Source: Chara braunii
Taxonomy: Eukaryota; Streptophyta; Charophyceae; Charales; Characeae
Assembly: GCA_003427395.1 (NCBI GenBank)
Contig: BFEA01000050.1
Span: forward strand, 3,530,465 to 3,586,855
Length of the DNA stretch: 56,391 bases
Direction of reading: 5' to 3'
The notes under the pieces were generated by a model, which made no database searches, was not told the origin of the DNA, and worked only from the letters and a program-made list of their open reading frames with translations. Position numbers and translations under genes: made by a program. Below are positions 44,690 through 53,983 of the stretch, piece by piece. The stretch's first letter is position 1. Each line of letters begins with the position of its first letter.

Positions 44690-47149
44690 GTGATTCCAAT
44701 TGAGAGTCAGTCTGGGTCGGAAGCGTCTGGCAGGGGTGATGCAGAGAGAAGGGCGATACTGCAGATTTTGCCCGCACCTCTTCCAGGCGAAAGACGAAGG
44801 TATAGCATGGCTAATAGGAACGCTAGGAGGAAAGAACAGTACAAAAGAGCGAGAAACATGCTGTCTGAAAAAAGACTGCTCATGGTGCGCGGCATGGCAT
44901 GTTGCAAGGCTCGATGTTGTTACGACGTGTCGCCTGAGGAAGTGCGAAAGGTTAAACAAGGACTGTACAGTAAGAGTCCGGTAGAGCGAGCTGGGTGGTG
45001 GATGAAAAGTATTAAGGATTTCATAGTGAATGAGGGTGGACAGAGACGTGTCCGCCCTGTGGAGTTGGAACGTTCGATGTGCGTCAAGGCGTACTGCAAT
45101 GTACTCGGTGTCTCGCGTAATACATTTTACAGCTACAAAAAGCATTTCGACAATGGTTACGTACGTTCCGAACATGGCCTGACGGGGAAATGTCGGCCAA
45201 CCAGTAAAACGGTCGCCATGCTTGCCAGCATGAGAACATTCATCGAGTGTCATGCGGATAGCATGCCGAATGAGGTGGCTAACGAAGGTAGGGTTTCCAG
45301 ACCAAAGCTTCGACTCCCGGCTGCTTTCACGAAGCGATCAATTTATGAGTCCATCAAATCAGACTTTCTGGCCGCTGACCTCGCTGTCGTGTCTGAGTCC
45401 AACTTTTATAAATTGTGGCGGAAACACTTTTTCCACGTTTCCCTCGCGCACTCTAACACGTTCATGAAGTGCGCCGTCTGTCATGAGTTGAAGGAACGTA
45501 TACAGTATGCTGCTCTTCCTCGAGATCGAGAACAAGCTCGAGAGGATATAAAAGTTCACCAAGGGAGGCAAGTTGAACACAGATTGGACTATAGTCGAGC
45601 AAAAACTGATTCGATGGTCCGTTCGAACGAGCGTTTGTGTCTCATCATTGACGGCATGGATCAGAAGAAAACAATTATCCCTCATATTGGTCAGGCAAAC
45701 TACTCGAAAGCACTTAGGCACGAGATGATGATGAAGACAAATCTGACAGGCGTCGTTGCACATGGTAGAGACCCTAGTATATATGTACACACGTGGTTTC
45801 TGTATTTCAAACACGATTCGAACACGGTCCCTACTTGTGTTATGAGAACCCTTGTCGAAATTCAAGGGAGCGGGACGCCACTACCACAATGTTTGCGCAT
45901 TCAAGCGGATAACTGTTGGCGGGAAAACAAGAACAAGTACATATGTGCGATGGCTGCATTGTTGGTTAAGTTCAAAGTTTTCAAAGAGGTAGAAATAGGT
46001 TTCATGCTGGTGGGACACACCCATACAGACGTTGACGCTACTTTCAGCATTTTCTCAAAGAAATTGAAAGACATAGACGCTTATACTATGGACGAGTTCT
46101 TCGAGCTTATAGAGCAATCACACAAAAAGCCTCCCAAATGTATTTTCCTCGATACGATGGAAGATTGGATTAGTATAGTAGACCCGTGCGTTGCGTCAGA
46201 CATTACCGGTATTTCGAAACCGCACTTGCTTAAATTTTTGATGGTTGGAGATAATCCGGGCATGTTGTGCAAGGAGTTTTGCGATGACGACGAATGGTTG
46301 TCCGAGGAAGGTCCGATTTATTGGTTTAATCAAAACCCCGATGAGAGCTATGCAGGTCCTTCGTGGTCATTTGACCCGCCTCATGTGCAACCCCTTCCTC
46401 GAAATAACTATTTGAATGGCAAAAATGGTGTTGTTCGATTCTGCGAGTTGCTGGAGAGTAGGCGGTCGACATGGTGCACTTACAATGACCATGAGGTGAG
46501 TAGGAGAGAAAGAGTTTTCTGTTACTGGAAGGAGGTTATCAAACATGGCGATGAGATCATCGCCAACAGGTTGTCCTCACAACCTCAAGAAAGTTTCTGG
46601 CCACGACCACGGCTGCTCGAAAGCGATCAACAACCTTTTCCTTGCAGTGTCAACATTGACGACAGGGAACCCCTATTTGTTGGACGAAAAAAAAATCGCC
46701 CGAAGACTAGTTTCGACCCCGTCGTGCATGTTGACGTGGGCACTTTTCTTATCCTTCGCCCCTCCGACGATGATATGTCCAGCGGTGTGCCAATCTGGGT
46801 GGGCAAAGCTCTTTCTCGGGTGGTTGTTGATTATAATTCGCAGAATTATAGTCAAGTGCTAGTGGAATATTGGGTGCCGACTGTGAGAGCTAAGTCGCTC
46901 GAACAACTGTATGAGAACGCATGGGAAAAACGATGGAAAATGACTGAGCAGACACAATGGCAAGATGCCGACTCGATTGCTTTTGGTTGGGAGAGACCGG
47001 TCCGAGGTACAAGACCATTCACGACCGGACTTGTCATTCCTTCCAGTGTTCGGCTGAATGCTGAAGCTGCACTTCTAGATCTGAGTCCTTCTGGTGAAGG
47101 AAGTTCAGATGAAGGGGACAAGAGCGACGAGTGCACGTCCGCCGGATAA
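44690..47149 (+). CDS. DUF7869-type DDE transposase-like protein
   Basis: This is the longest undamaged coding frame in the window. It opens at 44690, and the first ATG is at 44807 (residue 40, MANRNARRK). In order it has a basic N-terminus; a helix-turn-helix-like block (about residues 130-170, VLGVSRNTFYSYKKHF); a C-x2-C pair (261-264); and the RNase H-like catalytic core with DGMDQ (D321), ADNCWRENKNK (D407) and VGHTHTDVDATFS (443-452). A C-terminal region with an IWVGKAL...VLVEYWVP segment (BAH- or SH3-like) and an acidic tail follow. The D-G-x-D-Q, D-N-x-x-x-E-N-K-N and G-H-T-H-x-D-x-D motifs are those of the DUF7869 family, which I associate with eukaryotic DNA transposons. I would expect it to cut and join the TIR ends. 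It lies 2.3 kb from the right TIR. Confidence 0.75.
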   Translation: MIPIESQSGSEASGRGDAERRAILQILPAPLPGERRRYSMANRNARRKEQYKRARNMLSEKRLLMVRGMACCKARCCYDVSPEEVRKVKQGLYSKSPVERAGWWMKSIKDFIVNEGGQRRVRPVELERSMCVKAYCNVLGVSRNTFYSYKKHFDNGYVRSEHGLTGKCRPTSKTVAMLASMRTFIECHADSMPNEVANEGRVSRPKLRLPAAFTKRSIYESIKSDFLAADLAVVSESNFYKLWRKHFFHVSLAHSNTFMKCAVCHELKERIQYAALPRDREQAREDIKVHQGRQVEHRLDYSRAKTDSMVRSNERLCLIIDGMDQKKTIIPHIGQANYSKALRHEMMMKTNLTGVVAHGRDPSIYVHTWFLYFKHDSNTVPTCVMRTLVEIQGSGTPLPQCLRIQADNCWRENKNKYICAMAALLVKFKVFKEVEIGFMLVGHTHTDVDATFSIFSKKLKDIDAYTMDEFFELIEQSHKKPPKCIFLDTMEDWISIVDPCVASDITGISKPHLLKFLMVGDNPGMLCKEFCDDDEWLSEEGPIYWFNQNPDESYAGPSWSFDPPHVQPLPRNNYLNGKNGVVRFCELLESRRSTWCTYNDHEVSRRERVFCYWKEVIKHGDEIIANRLSSQPQESFWPRPRLLESDQQPFPCSVNIDDREPLFVGRKKNRPKTSFDPVVHVDVGTFLILRPSDDDMSSGVPIWVGKALSRVVVDYNSQNYSQVLVEYWVPTVRAKSLEQLYENAWEKRWKMTEQTQWQDADSIAFGWERPVRGTRPFTTGLVIPSSVRLNAEAALLDLSPSGEGSSDEGDKSDECTSAG

Positions 47150-47401
47150 AGTGAGGGAGTGAGATTTTTGAAAATAATTGTTTGGACGAACGAGAATTCG
47201 GAAAGGAGTATATTATTTTTGCGATGATTCTGCGTGGCGAATTTTATCCGCGGTCCACGGTTAAATTTTTAAGGATGGTTGGTGATGGTTCGGCAATTTC
47301 CGAAGTTACGTTTATCATGAAGGCGATTTTTCTACTATTTCCACATTTCATTTTCATTTGTGTTTGCATTTCATGTCTTGTGTAGGGAGTGCGACAGGAG
47401 T

Positions 47402-48268
47402 CATGGACCATCGACATGATTATGCATGTCCCATTCACCCTTGTGCATGCGGATTCCGTGGTTCGGGAGGCAATACCGAAAATGACCCGTAGATGACCGT
47501 CGTCCCCTTTTTTGACAAGCCTATCGATGCGTGGTCCGAGGCAGAATGGGATAGAGTCATCTTGGCAAGGAAATATCCATGGCATAAGGACTACAAATTT
47601 GTTTTCGCGATGGAGTGGGGAAGTCTGATCAAATTACCTCATTATGTCATTGGTGTCAGGCAACTTTCGTCCCTGCGCGCCGCGCTCAGGCAAGAAGAGA
47701 ATAACCGGTTTTACCTTTGCCTGGACAACGTAACGAGGTCACCTCGGGTGTGGTCTGCGGACTTGAAACAAGAGTTGTTGGACTGTGCATCCTACAATCC
47801 GTTTTGGAAGTATATTCGCTTGCCGGGTTACAGCCAAAAGATGTGTCATATTGTTGTATACGGTTGTTTGTGGCCGGTTCCGACTTCTGCAGAGTGTTGT
47901 GTGTGGCATGTTCAAACCGAAAGCGGACTTTGGTAGACGTTGTAGTGCTAGTTTCTTGCAACAACCTTAGAATCTATGGTCGTAACATGGGGAATTTGCG
48001 CCTTTTGTGCGAGAACGGACAATCCGATTTGGAGATTGTCAGTCGAATTGATGAGGTTCATAAGTGGCATGAGGTAGAGCAAGTGACATGTTGTGTGCGT
48101 GACGCCATCGGTAAGTCCTTGGCAGGTGCCTGTAGGTTTGTAAGGATGAATTACATTTCGGTGTTCTTGAGGGTGGCGACGAAGGGACAGCCACAAACCC
48201 TTGTTTTCGGGTCGTCTATGAATGCCTTATACAAGTTTGGTTCTAAAGGGACGCGGGGACATCGATAG
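47402..48268 (+). pseudogene. Unknown family X, copy 2
   Basis: It is homologous to 31678-30664, with an ATG at 47402 and a Cys/His-containing N-terminus (DYACPIHPCACGF). The frame is interrupted by a TAG at 47490-47492 exactly where copy 1 encodes Trp (PWMTVVP), so a TGG-to-TAG change is likely. A frameshift near 47840 moves the frame from 47493-47936 to the one ending at 48268, and homology with copy 1 crosses the shift. The C-terminus GSSMNALYKFGSKG is conserved. Its start lies about 250 bases downstream of the transposase stop on the same strand. A GTGTAG splice-acceptor-like sequence lies just before it (about 47380). Confidence 0.65.
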
Positions 48269-48517
48269 GAACTTCAAATTTTGTAAATGATAGCGTTTTA
48301 GAAAGTTTACATTGTTGTGGCTCGTAGCGTTTAATTTAGACATAGTTCAATGTACAGTTGGTTTGTAGCGTTTAATTTAGACATAGTTCAATGTACAGTT
48401 GGTTTGTAGCGTTTAATGTAGACGTACTTCAATCTTGCATTTGCGATTTCTTGCACGTGTCGGTACAAATTCGAACTTTAATTACCAGTACAATTTTTGA
48501 CTTTTAATTTTCCATGG
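48269..48517. other. No gene; short AT-rich direct repeat
   Basis: The phrase TCGTAGCGTTTAATTTAGACATAG, or a variant, occurs at about 48323, 48364 and 48405 (41-base spacing). Confidence 0.7.
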
Positions 48518-49240
48518 ATACGACATTTCTTGAAGTGAGACAGAATCCATGGTACTCACATGAATTTCAGTTTCATATGACAATGTCATATCGGTTTATG
48601 ATTTTTTATCAAAATGCGTCGGAATCCATACATAAACCATGTAGTTTCGCCTTCACACCATGTCATGTGTAGTACGTCTGATTCAAGTGCATTTCAATGT
48701 ATGACAATGACATGTCAGTTTCGTCTTTAAAGTCACATAAATTGTCAAAGTGTGATAGAGTCCAAAATTATGGAAGTGTCACAGTGTTGGAATTCATCCT
48801 TAAATCACACCGAACAGACTGAGTGTCACGTCTTTTAATAAGTATGTAGTACATAAATTATCGAAGTGCAATAGAACCCATAGTCACTGTACTTAAACCG
48901 TAATCTCGTTTGTCGTGTCATTCGTTAAACTTTGTCATGATTAATATACATTTAATAGAGTTAAAGCAAAAATTATCGAAGTGCGACGGAATCCATACTA
49001 GACTATTAGTACTTAAACCATCCGTGTGCTTGCCGTAAATGTCCCACTTCGATTGAGTTTCAATAAATTAAGGGAAGTCACAATGTCATCTAAAAGAGGT
49101 CCGACTCAATGCTGACTCAAAATTGAGCAAGNTGTAAAGAAATCGAGAGTTCAACAATTCATGTTGTAACCGTAACAACTTTTAAGTTATAAAATTGATG
49201 GAAGTGCAATGAAATTCACACTTAATCCATCATGATCAGT
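48518..49240 (+). repeat. Right subterminal repeat array
   Basis: At least six diverged copies of a motif near TATCGAAGTGCGACGGAATC followed by CATACT occur, at about 48535, 48609, 48742, 48856, 48970 and 49194. It corresponds to the left array motif GGAAGTGTGYTGGGATCC...TACTT and has the same plus-strand direction. A single n lies at 49132. Confidence 0.65.
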
Positions 49241-49377
49241 AAGTGATTGCCTTGAATCTCCAGTTTAGATTCAATTTATGGCTTCTCAATTGCATTCTTT
49301 GGGTTCCTAAGTTCCATTCAGGTCCAAAAATATAGCGATTTTAACATGAAATTAATAGTGTGCGAGTACCAATTTAA

Positions 49378-49410
49378 AATATAATGTCCTATTTTAACGA
49401 ATAACATGTT
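49378..49410 (-). repeat. Right terminal inverted repeat
   Basis: It is the reverse complement of the left TIR with two mismatches. It ends TTTTAACGAATAACATGTT and is followed directly by layer-2 RT sequence. Confidence 0.85.
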
Positions 49411-50376
49411 GCTTTTGGGTCGGTCTTCCGGTCGGACTGCGACGTGGTGAAAACCGTGTCGGATATCGAACTTCGAAAAGACCTGAGCGGATCCGATAGC
49501 ATCCAGTAGATCGTCAATCCGCGGCAGCGGATAGACATCTTTGGTAGTAATAGCGTTTAATTTGCGGTAGTCAATACACACTCGGATTGAACCGTTTCGT
49601 TTTGGCACGAGGACCACGGGAAATGACCATGGTCCAAGCGATGGTTCAATCCACCCCAACCGCTCGGACTCCCGTACCCTTTCCAAGGCCAGTTGTCTTT
49701 CTTTTAGGAAATAGAGGTACGGTCGGCAATGTATCGGAGCGCGATCACCGATATCAATCGCATGTTGGATCAGGTGGGTAAGTCCTATATCGTGGTCATG
49801 GATGCTGACGGTTTCTGGGTAAGCCTGTATAACTGCCAAAAGAAGGTGCTTGTAGTCGTCATGCACATGGGCCGGCAGTCGGACGTCCACGTTTCCCTCA
49901 GGGAGGGAGATCGTCGACGATACCGTGGGAACTGCCGCGTTGGCTTCGGGTGAGGCACCAAACAGCGAATTGTCGTTTTTTGTCGAAAGCACGGTCGCGA
50001 TGAGTTGACTGTCTGCTGGGCTTATCGGTTCGTTTTCCATGTCAATGTCGTTCTCGAGCTCGGTTTCAGCCGAGGGTTCCACTGAAAAGGCCTGTAACAG
50101 TTCTTTCGGCCTCCATCGATATTCCCTCGTTCGGGGTTGAAATGACACCCCTTCCTTCAAGAGCAGGGCGACTTTTGCGTTCGTAAGCAGGGGCCTGGGA
50201 GGCCAAAAAGTCAAATCGCACAACCCCCTAAGCTCCGTAAACCTTTCGGGTAGGGGGTCCGTCCTAAGATACAAGGACGCAAGGGGTTCTGAAAGGTCAG
50301 TTATTCGCTACACCCTCAGCAGGGGTTCTCCCTGCGCCACGGAGGAGAACGCGTGCGACCAATCGGACTCGCTCCG
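49411..50376 (-). pseudogene. Layer-2 reverse transcriptase, N-terminal half
   Basis: It carries the Ty3/gypsy RT entry segments YLYFLKERQLALERVRESERLGWIEPS, the finger motif VVLVPKRNGSIRVCIDYRKLN, TTKDVYPLPRIDDLLD, and catalytic motif A with the first Asp in FSKFDIRHGFHHV. The retroelement sequence ends at RPEDRPK, after which the frame runs into the right TIR and on to a chance stop at 49318. Upstream, the frame reads back through one TAG (about 50310) to the end of gag-protease, one frame over. The other half of the enzyme is at 21153-20443. Confidence 0.9.
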
Positions 50377-50378
50377 AA

Positions 50379-52211
50379 CTATTTCCAAATGTTGTCCTCC
50401 GTAGCGGATATATACAGTTCATCCCGTCGGAGGGGCTGAACCCGTCCTTCCCTTCCCAATCGTTTCGTCAATCTCCAAGAAATGGTGACTGATGACGATC
50501 CCGAGTCTAGGATGGCGGCCGAGGGGTTTCCCCAGACCTCGCAGTCACACTCAACGCTTTTCCAGGTTACAGGGTAGGCTCGGAGGAATACCTCGGGTTT
50601 TTCCGAGGAGGAATCTACGGTCTGGATCATTCCTACCCGGTTTGCTTCGTGCACCTTTGAGATCGAGGGCTGTGACTCTTCGTTTGTGGGTAGGTCTCGT
50701 AGGACCGGCTTTTTGCCTTTTCCACTTTCCTCGAACCGGCGTCTATTCTTAAGGCATGATTCGATCAACTTTTCGTTAGCCGCTTCGGAAATGGTTAGCA
50801 GATAGGGAATAGGGACGGGGATCTGTAGATCCAGAGCCTTCAAGGCATCCAATACGTCGATGTGACCGTCTTTGTACTCAGGGCCAGGGGCAGTGAGATC
50901 TTCGAACCCCGGCCGCCAAGGCCCGAGGTCGCTTTCCTCGGTAATCCTTTGGACGTGACGTATCACTCCAATGGTCCCGGGTTCGAACATTGCCTCACCC
51001 ATATACTCATCGGGTCCTATCTCGGTGGCCGCAGGGGTCACCATTTCCGTCGTTCCAGTATCCATTACCGTGGCTACCCTCCCTTGTCCTGCAGCGGTTG
51101 GAGCAGCTAACGGGATTTGAGAAGGTCCGGTGGGTCCCACGGGCCCATTCTGAGTTCGAGGTTTTGAACAATCTTTCGCAAGGTGGCCCGGCTGATTGCA
51201 GTTGTAGCACCGCAGAGGCTGGGCGACTCCTGACGCGGTTGGTCGGGTCATGGGGGTACCGGCGGCCATGGCAGTTTGCTGTCGTTGAGCAGCCGCCACC
51301 CGTTGCCGCTGCAAGTTTTGAACGAATTCCATCAGCAGGGCCACTACCGTGACCAGCTGGGCCGCGACCTCTTTCATTGATATTCCGTCCTCGTCCCGGC
51401 CTCCTTGAGCTTGACCGGAGCGTCGGGAGGTCGACGCGGAAGACGAAATTTTCCGATCCGAATTCTTCTTTGCCGGTCCTAACCCGAAGCGATCCTCGAA
51501 CATTCGCACCGTAGCGGAGTAGCTATGGCGTCGGACACCCGAAGGGTCGTCTTCGTCGGACTCCGAATCCAGACCTACATCGTAATTTTCCTTCCCGTAT
51601 TTAATGGCATACTGAATGAGCTCAATCAGGGTATGTTCTATCGGATTGCATTTCTTGCAGATCTTCTTCCGCAAGCGAGAATCGGACAGTCCCCTAACGA
51701 AATCAGTCCGCACCATCTTTTCATCGACCCCATAACTTTCGACTAAGTAAGTAAAACGCTTTGCATATCTGGCCAAGGTTTCCCGAGGCTGCTGCGTATA
51801 TTCTTTTATCAAACGAAGGCATTGTCCAGGTGCGATGTGATCAACACGCTCAAGAAACTTTCGTTGGAAGGTTAGCCAATTAGTGTAGGGATTCTGCCCA
51901 TACCACTCAAAAGCGGTTCCGGCTAACCTCCCCGGGATTCGTTCTCGGAGCAGCTGGTCCGACCAGCACTGGGCTTTCAAGGCGGCTAGCCAGGTGCGAG
52001 GGTCGGTTTCATCCTCGACAAAGATGGGAACCTCAAAGGGAGGAGGTACAAAATACAGGGGATGATTGGCCATCACCGCGTGGTTATCGTCGTCGTTTCC
52101 ACCCCCAATTCCGGGTTCCACCATCGCGGGAGGCGGATCTCGAGCCCGGCCTCTCGCTCGGTTCTGATTGCTATTCACGGGTCGGCATCGACGGGGAGCT
52201 AGCCTACTCAA
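50379..52211 (-). CDS. gag: Layer-2 gag-protease polyprotein
   Basis: The 610-codon frame starts with ATG at 52211, about 90 bases after the primer-binding site. It has a retrotransposon gag capsid region (VPIFVEDETDPRTWLAALKAQ ... FQRKFLERVDHI ... ETLARYAKRF), a zinc knuckle C-x2-C-x4-H-x4-C at about residue 340, and a retropepsin site D-S-G-S in AAILDSGSSSVTIS close to the C-terminus. It packages the element RNA and processes the polyprotein. The frame closes at a TAG (50379-50381) within the protease, and pol continues one base out of frame. This could be a mutation or a programmed shift, and I cannot tell which. Unlike most coding remnants here, gag itself is intact. Confidence 0.85.
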   Translation of the reverse strand: MSRLAPRRCRPVNSNQNRARGRARDPPPAMVEPGIGGGNDDDNHAVMANHPLYFVPPPFEVPIFVEDETDPRTWLAALKAQCWSDQLLRERIPGRLAGTAFEWYGQNPYTNWLTFQRKFLERVDHIAPGQCLRLIKEYTQQPRETLARYAKRFTYLVESYGVDEKMVRTDFVRGLSDSRLRKKICKKCNPIEHTLIELIQYAIKYGKENYDVGLDSESDEDDPSGVRRHSYSATVRMFEDRFGLGPAKKNSDRKISSSASTSRRSGQAQGGRDEDGISMKEVAAQLVTVVALLMEFVQNLQRQRVAAAQRQQTAMAAGTPMTRPTASGVAQPLRCYNCNQPGHLAKDCSKPRTQNGPVGPTGPSQIPLAAPTAAGQGRVATVMDTGTTEMVTPAATEIGPDEYMGEAMFEPGTIGVIRHVQRITEESDLGPWRPGFEDLTAPGPEYKDGHIDVLDALKALDLQIPVPIPYLLTISEAANEKLIESCLKNRRRFEESGKGKKPVLRDLPTNEESQPSISKVHEANRVGMIQTVDSSSEKPEVFLRAYPVTWKSVECDCEVWGNPSAAILDSGSSSVTISWRLTKRLGREGRVQPLRRDELYISATEDNIWK

Positions 52212-52303
52212 AATAAGAGAAATCTAAGAATAAAAAGATCAAAAAGGAAAAACTCCTAAACAGGGTAATCGTCCTAGGAAAACCTCGGAGCCGAAACGAA
52301 TCA

Positions 52304-52315
52304 GCTCTGATACCA
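52304..52315 (-). promoter_or_regulatory. Primer-binding site for initiator tRNA-Met
   Basis: On the minus strand it reads TGGTATCAGAGC, complementary to the 3' end of initiator tRNA-Met and the usual primer site of plant LTR elements. It directly follows the LTR repeat block ending GGCGTGAGGT and fixes the orientation of layer 2. Confidence 0.85.
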
Positions 52316-53163
52316 ACCTCACGCCCCGTCGCGGCTTTCCGTACTGGGTCGCCGATCAGAGTCAAAGGGGGGGCGTGGCCGAGGATTTTTGGTCATGGGG
52401 ATTGAGCCTCCCAGGAGGAATGGGAGTCTCTCGTTTCGGGGCCGATAAGTTTCCCCCGGCTGGGGCTCGATCCGTGATCAGGATTACCACAAACGAAGAG
52501 GGAAGAGGACGTGGTGAACGGGCGGGCCCAACCCGGTTTCTCTAGAGGGAAAAGAAAGGGAGAGGGACGGAGGACCTATTCCTCGGCGGGCCTGCTCTGC
52601 AAAAAGGGCGATGGATTCCCCCGCGCGGATTCTCGATCCTCGTCGTCAGGTTCGTCGAGGCCTCGGGGACTCACGACCGTGGGAACTCGGCGGGCGGGGG
52701 TTGTCGCCGTGGTCGAGATACGGAAACGGGCAAGGAGAGCACCGGCGTCCCGGGAGAGTTCAGGGAACCGGGCTGCTCCTTCGTACCCCAGAACCAGTCT
52801 TCGTCACGAGCAGGAGTCCCCCTGCTGGCACCAACGGCAACTAAACTGGGGGTGCCACGCGGCGCAGGCCACAGACCAGGGGAGCACCGTCAGGTCGGTG
52901 TAAGGCAGTATAAGGGGCGGGGAAGAAAAGCGGTCTATCAGCACAAACCCTTCCCCCGCGATGTGGCAAGCCCTTTTAGGGTTGCGCCAGTGAAGCTGCT
53001 CCGTGCGTCGTAGGGCACTCCGTACGTCTGCGTCGCAGTAGACGCTGTCGTCGTCGACGATGGGGGAAATCGGGAGTGCACTGCGACGCGCGGAGTCGGG
53101 GTAAGTGCACGGGCGAGAACCCGTGCTTGATTGGAAATCCGTCCCCATACAAAGGGCAAGAAC

Positions 53164-53164
<1 letters not shown>

Positions 53165-53241
<77 letters not shown>
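53165..53241. repeat. (CT)n microsatellite in the 5' LTR
   Basis: A pure CT run, the counterpart of 6762-6821, and longer here. Confidence 0.95.
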
Positions 53242-53244
<3 letters not shown>

Positions 53245-53976
53245 TTGACACCACTCAACCAAAGGGGTCCGAGCGGAGGGGCGGAGCCGTTTGCTAACCA
53301 CCTTCAGCGGGCACAGCAAACGTTTCCGGTCCTCAACAGCGATGCGCCACGTCAGACGTCGGCGCCGCGGGATTCCGACTCGAGCGCGCAGGACGAAAGG
53401 GATCCCTTCGGTACGCGAAGGCCCTCGCCCTACGCGATCGAGCAACAGAACTAACAGGGGAACGGGGCAAAAGGAAAAAGAGGTACGATGGCCGACTTAA
53501 TCATGCATCCAGGCAGACAATCGCCACGCAATACCCAAGGACCACATGCATGCATACGCAGACTCACACCCCTTCACAGACCATCTCACCGCGACTCACT
53601 CCCATGCATACAACTGATTACCCACTCGACGAGACGTTGCATACATCTCACGGAGACAGAGCAGCAATGGAGAAAAAGCGAGTTTCATTGTACACAAAAT
53701 TTTCCAATTGGCTGACGCCCTCAGGCGCAACTGCAAACTTCCCAAGGACCACCGACCACCATAGCCACAAGACCCTATCGTGATCGGCGTCCGATCTCCA
53801 CCACTGCTCAATCCTTCCAGCTGGCTTACCCCGAGTCTATCGCTAAGCCCGACCCACGCCGTCACTCCGCCCGTAACTTGGCCTCGTCAAGCCTGTTCGG
53901 CGTCGCGGACCTTCGCGCATAGCTCGCGCAGCATTGCAGCCAAGATCAAAGAGAAGGAAAGGAGGGGGTTGCGAAA

Positions 53977-53983
53977 ATTTATA
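53977..53983 (-). promoter_or_regulatory. Candidate TATA box of the 5' LTR
   Basis: TATAAAT on the minus strand, in the same context as 7554-7560. If used, transcription would start about 25-30 bases further down and leave a long 5' untranslated R-U5 region of about 1.6 kb. Confidence 0.5.

Larger units (their letters stand above)
21154..49410. mobile_element. Giant TIR-bounded DNA element (28.3 kb)
   Basis: The unit begins and ends with the same 33-bp inverted repeat and splits the RT of the layer-2 retroelement at one codon. The flanks contain an imperfect 4-base duplication (GGTT at 21150-21153, GCTT at 49411-49414). Inside are arrays of a related 25-bp motif at both ends, a DDE transposase-like gene near the right end, a Ulp1-type protease gene near the left end, a ParB-like gene, two copies of an unknown gene family, and many short palindromes. 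Other repeats and an LTR fragment have accumulated within it, so the original insertion was probably smaller. A run of N sits near its middle. Confidence 0.75.
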
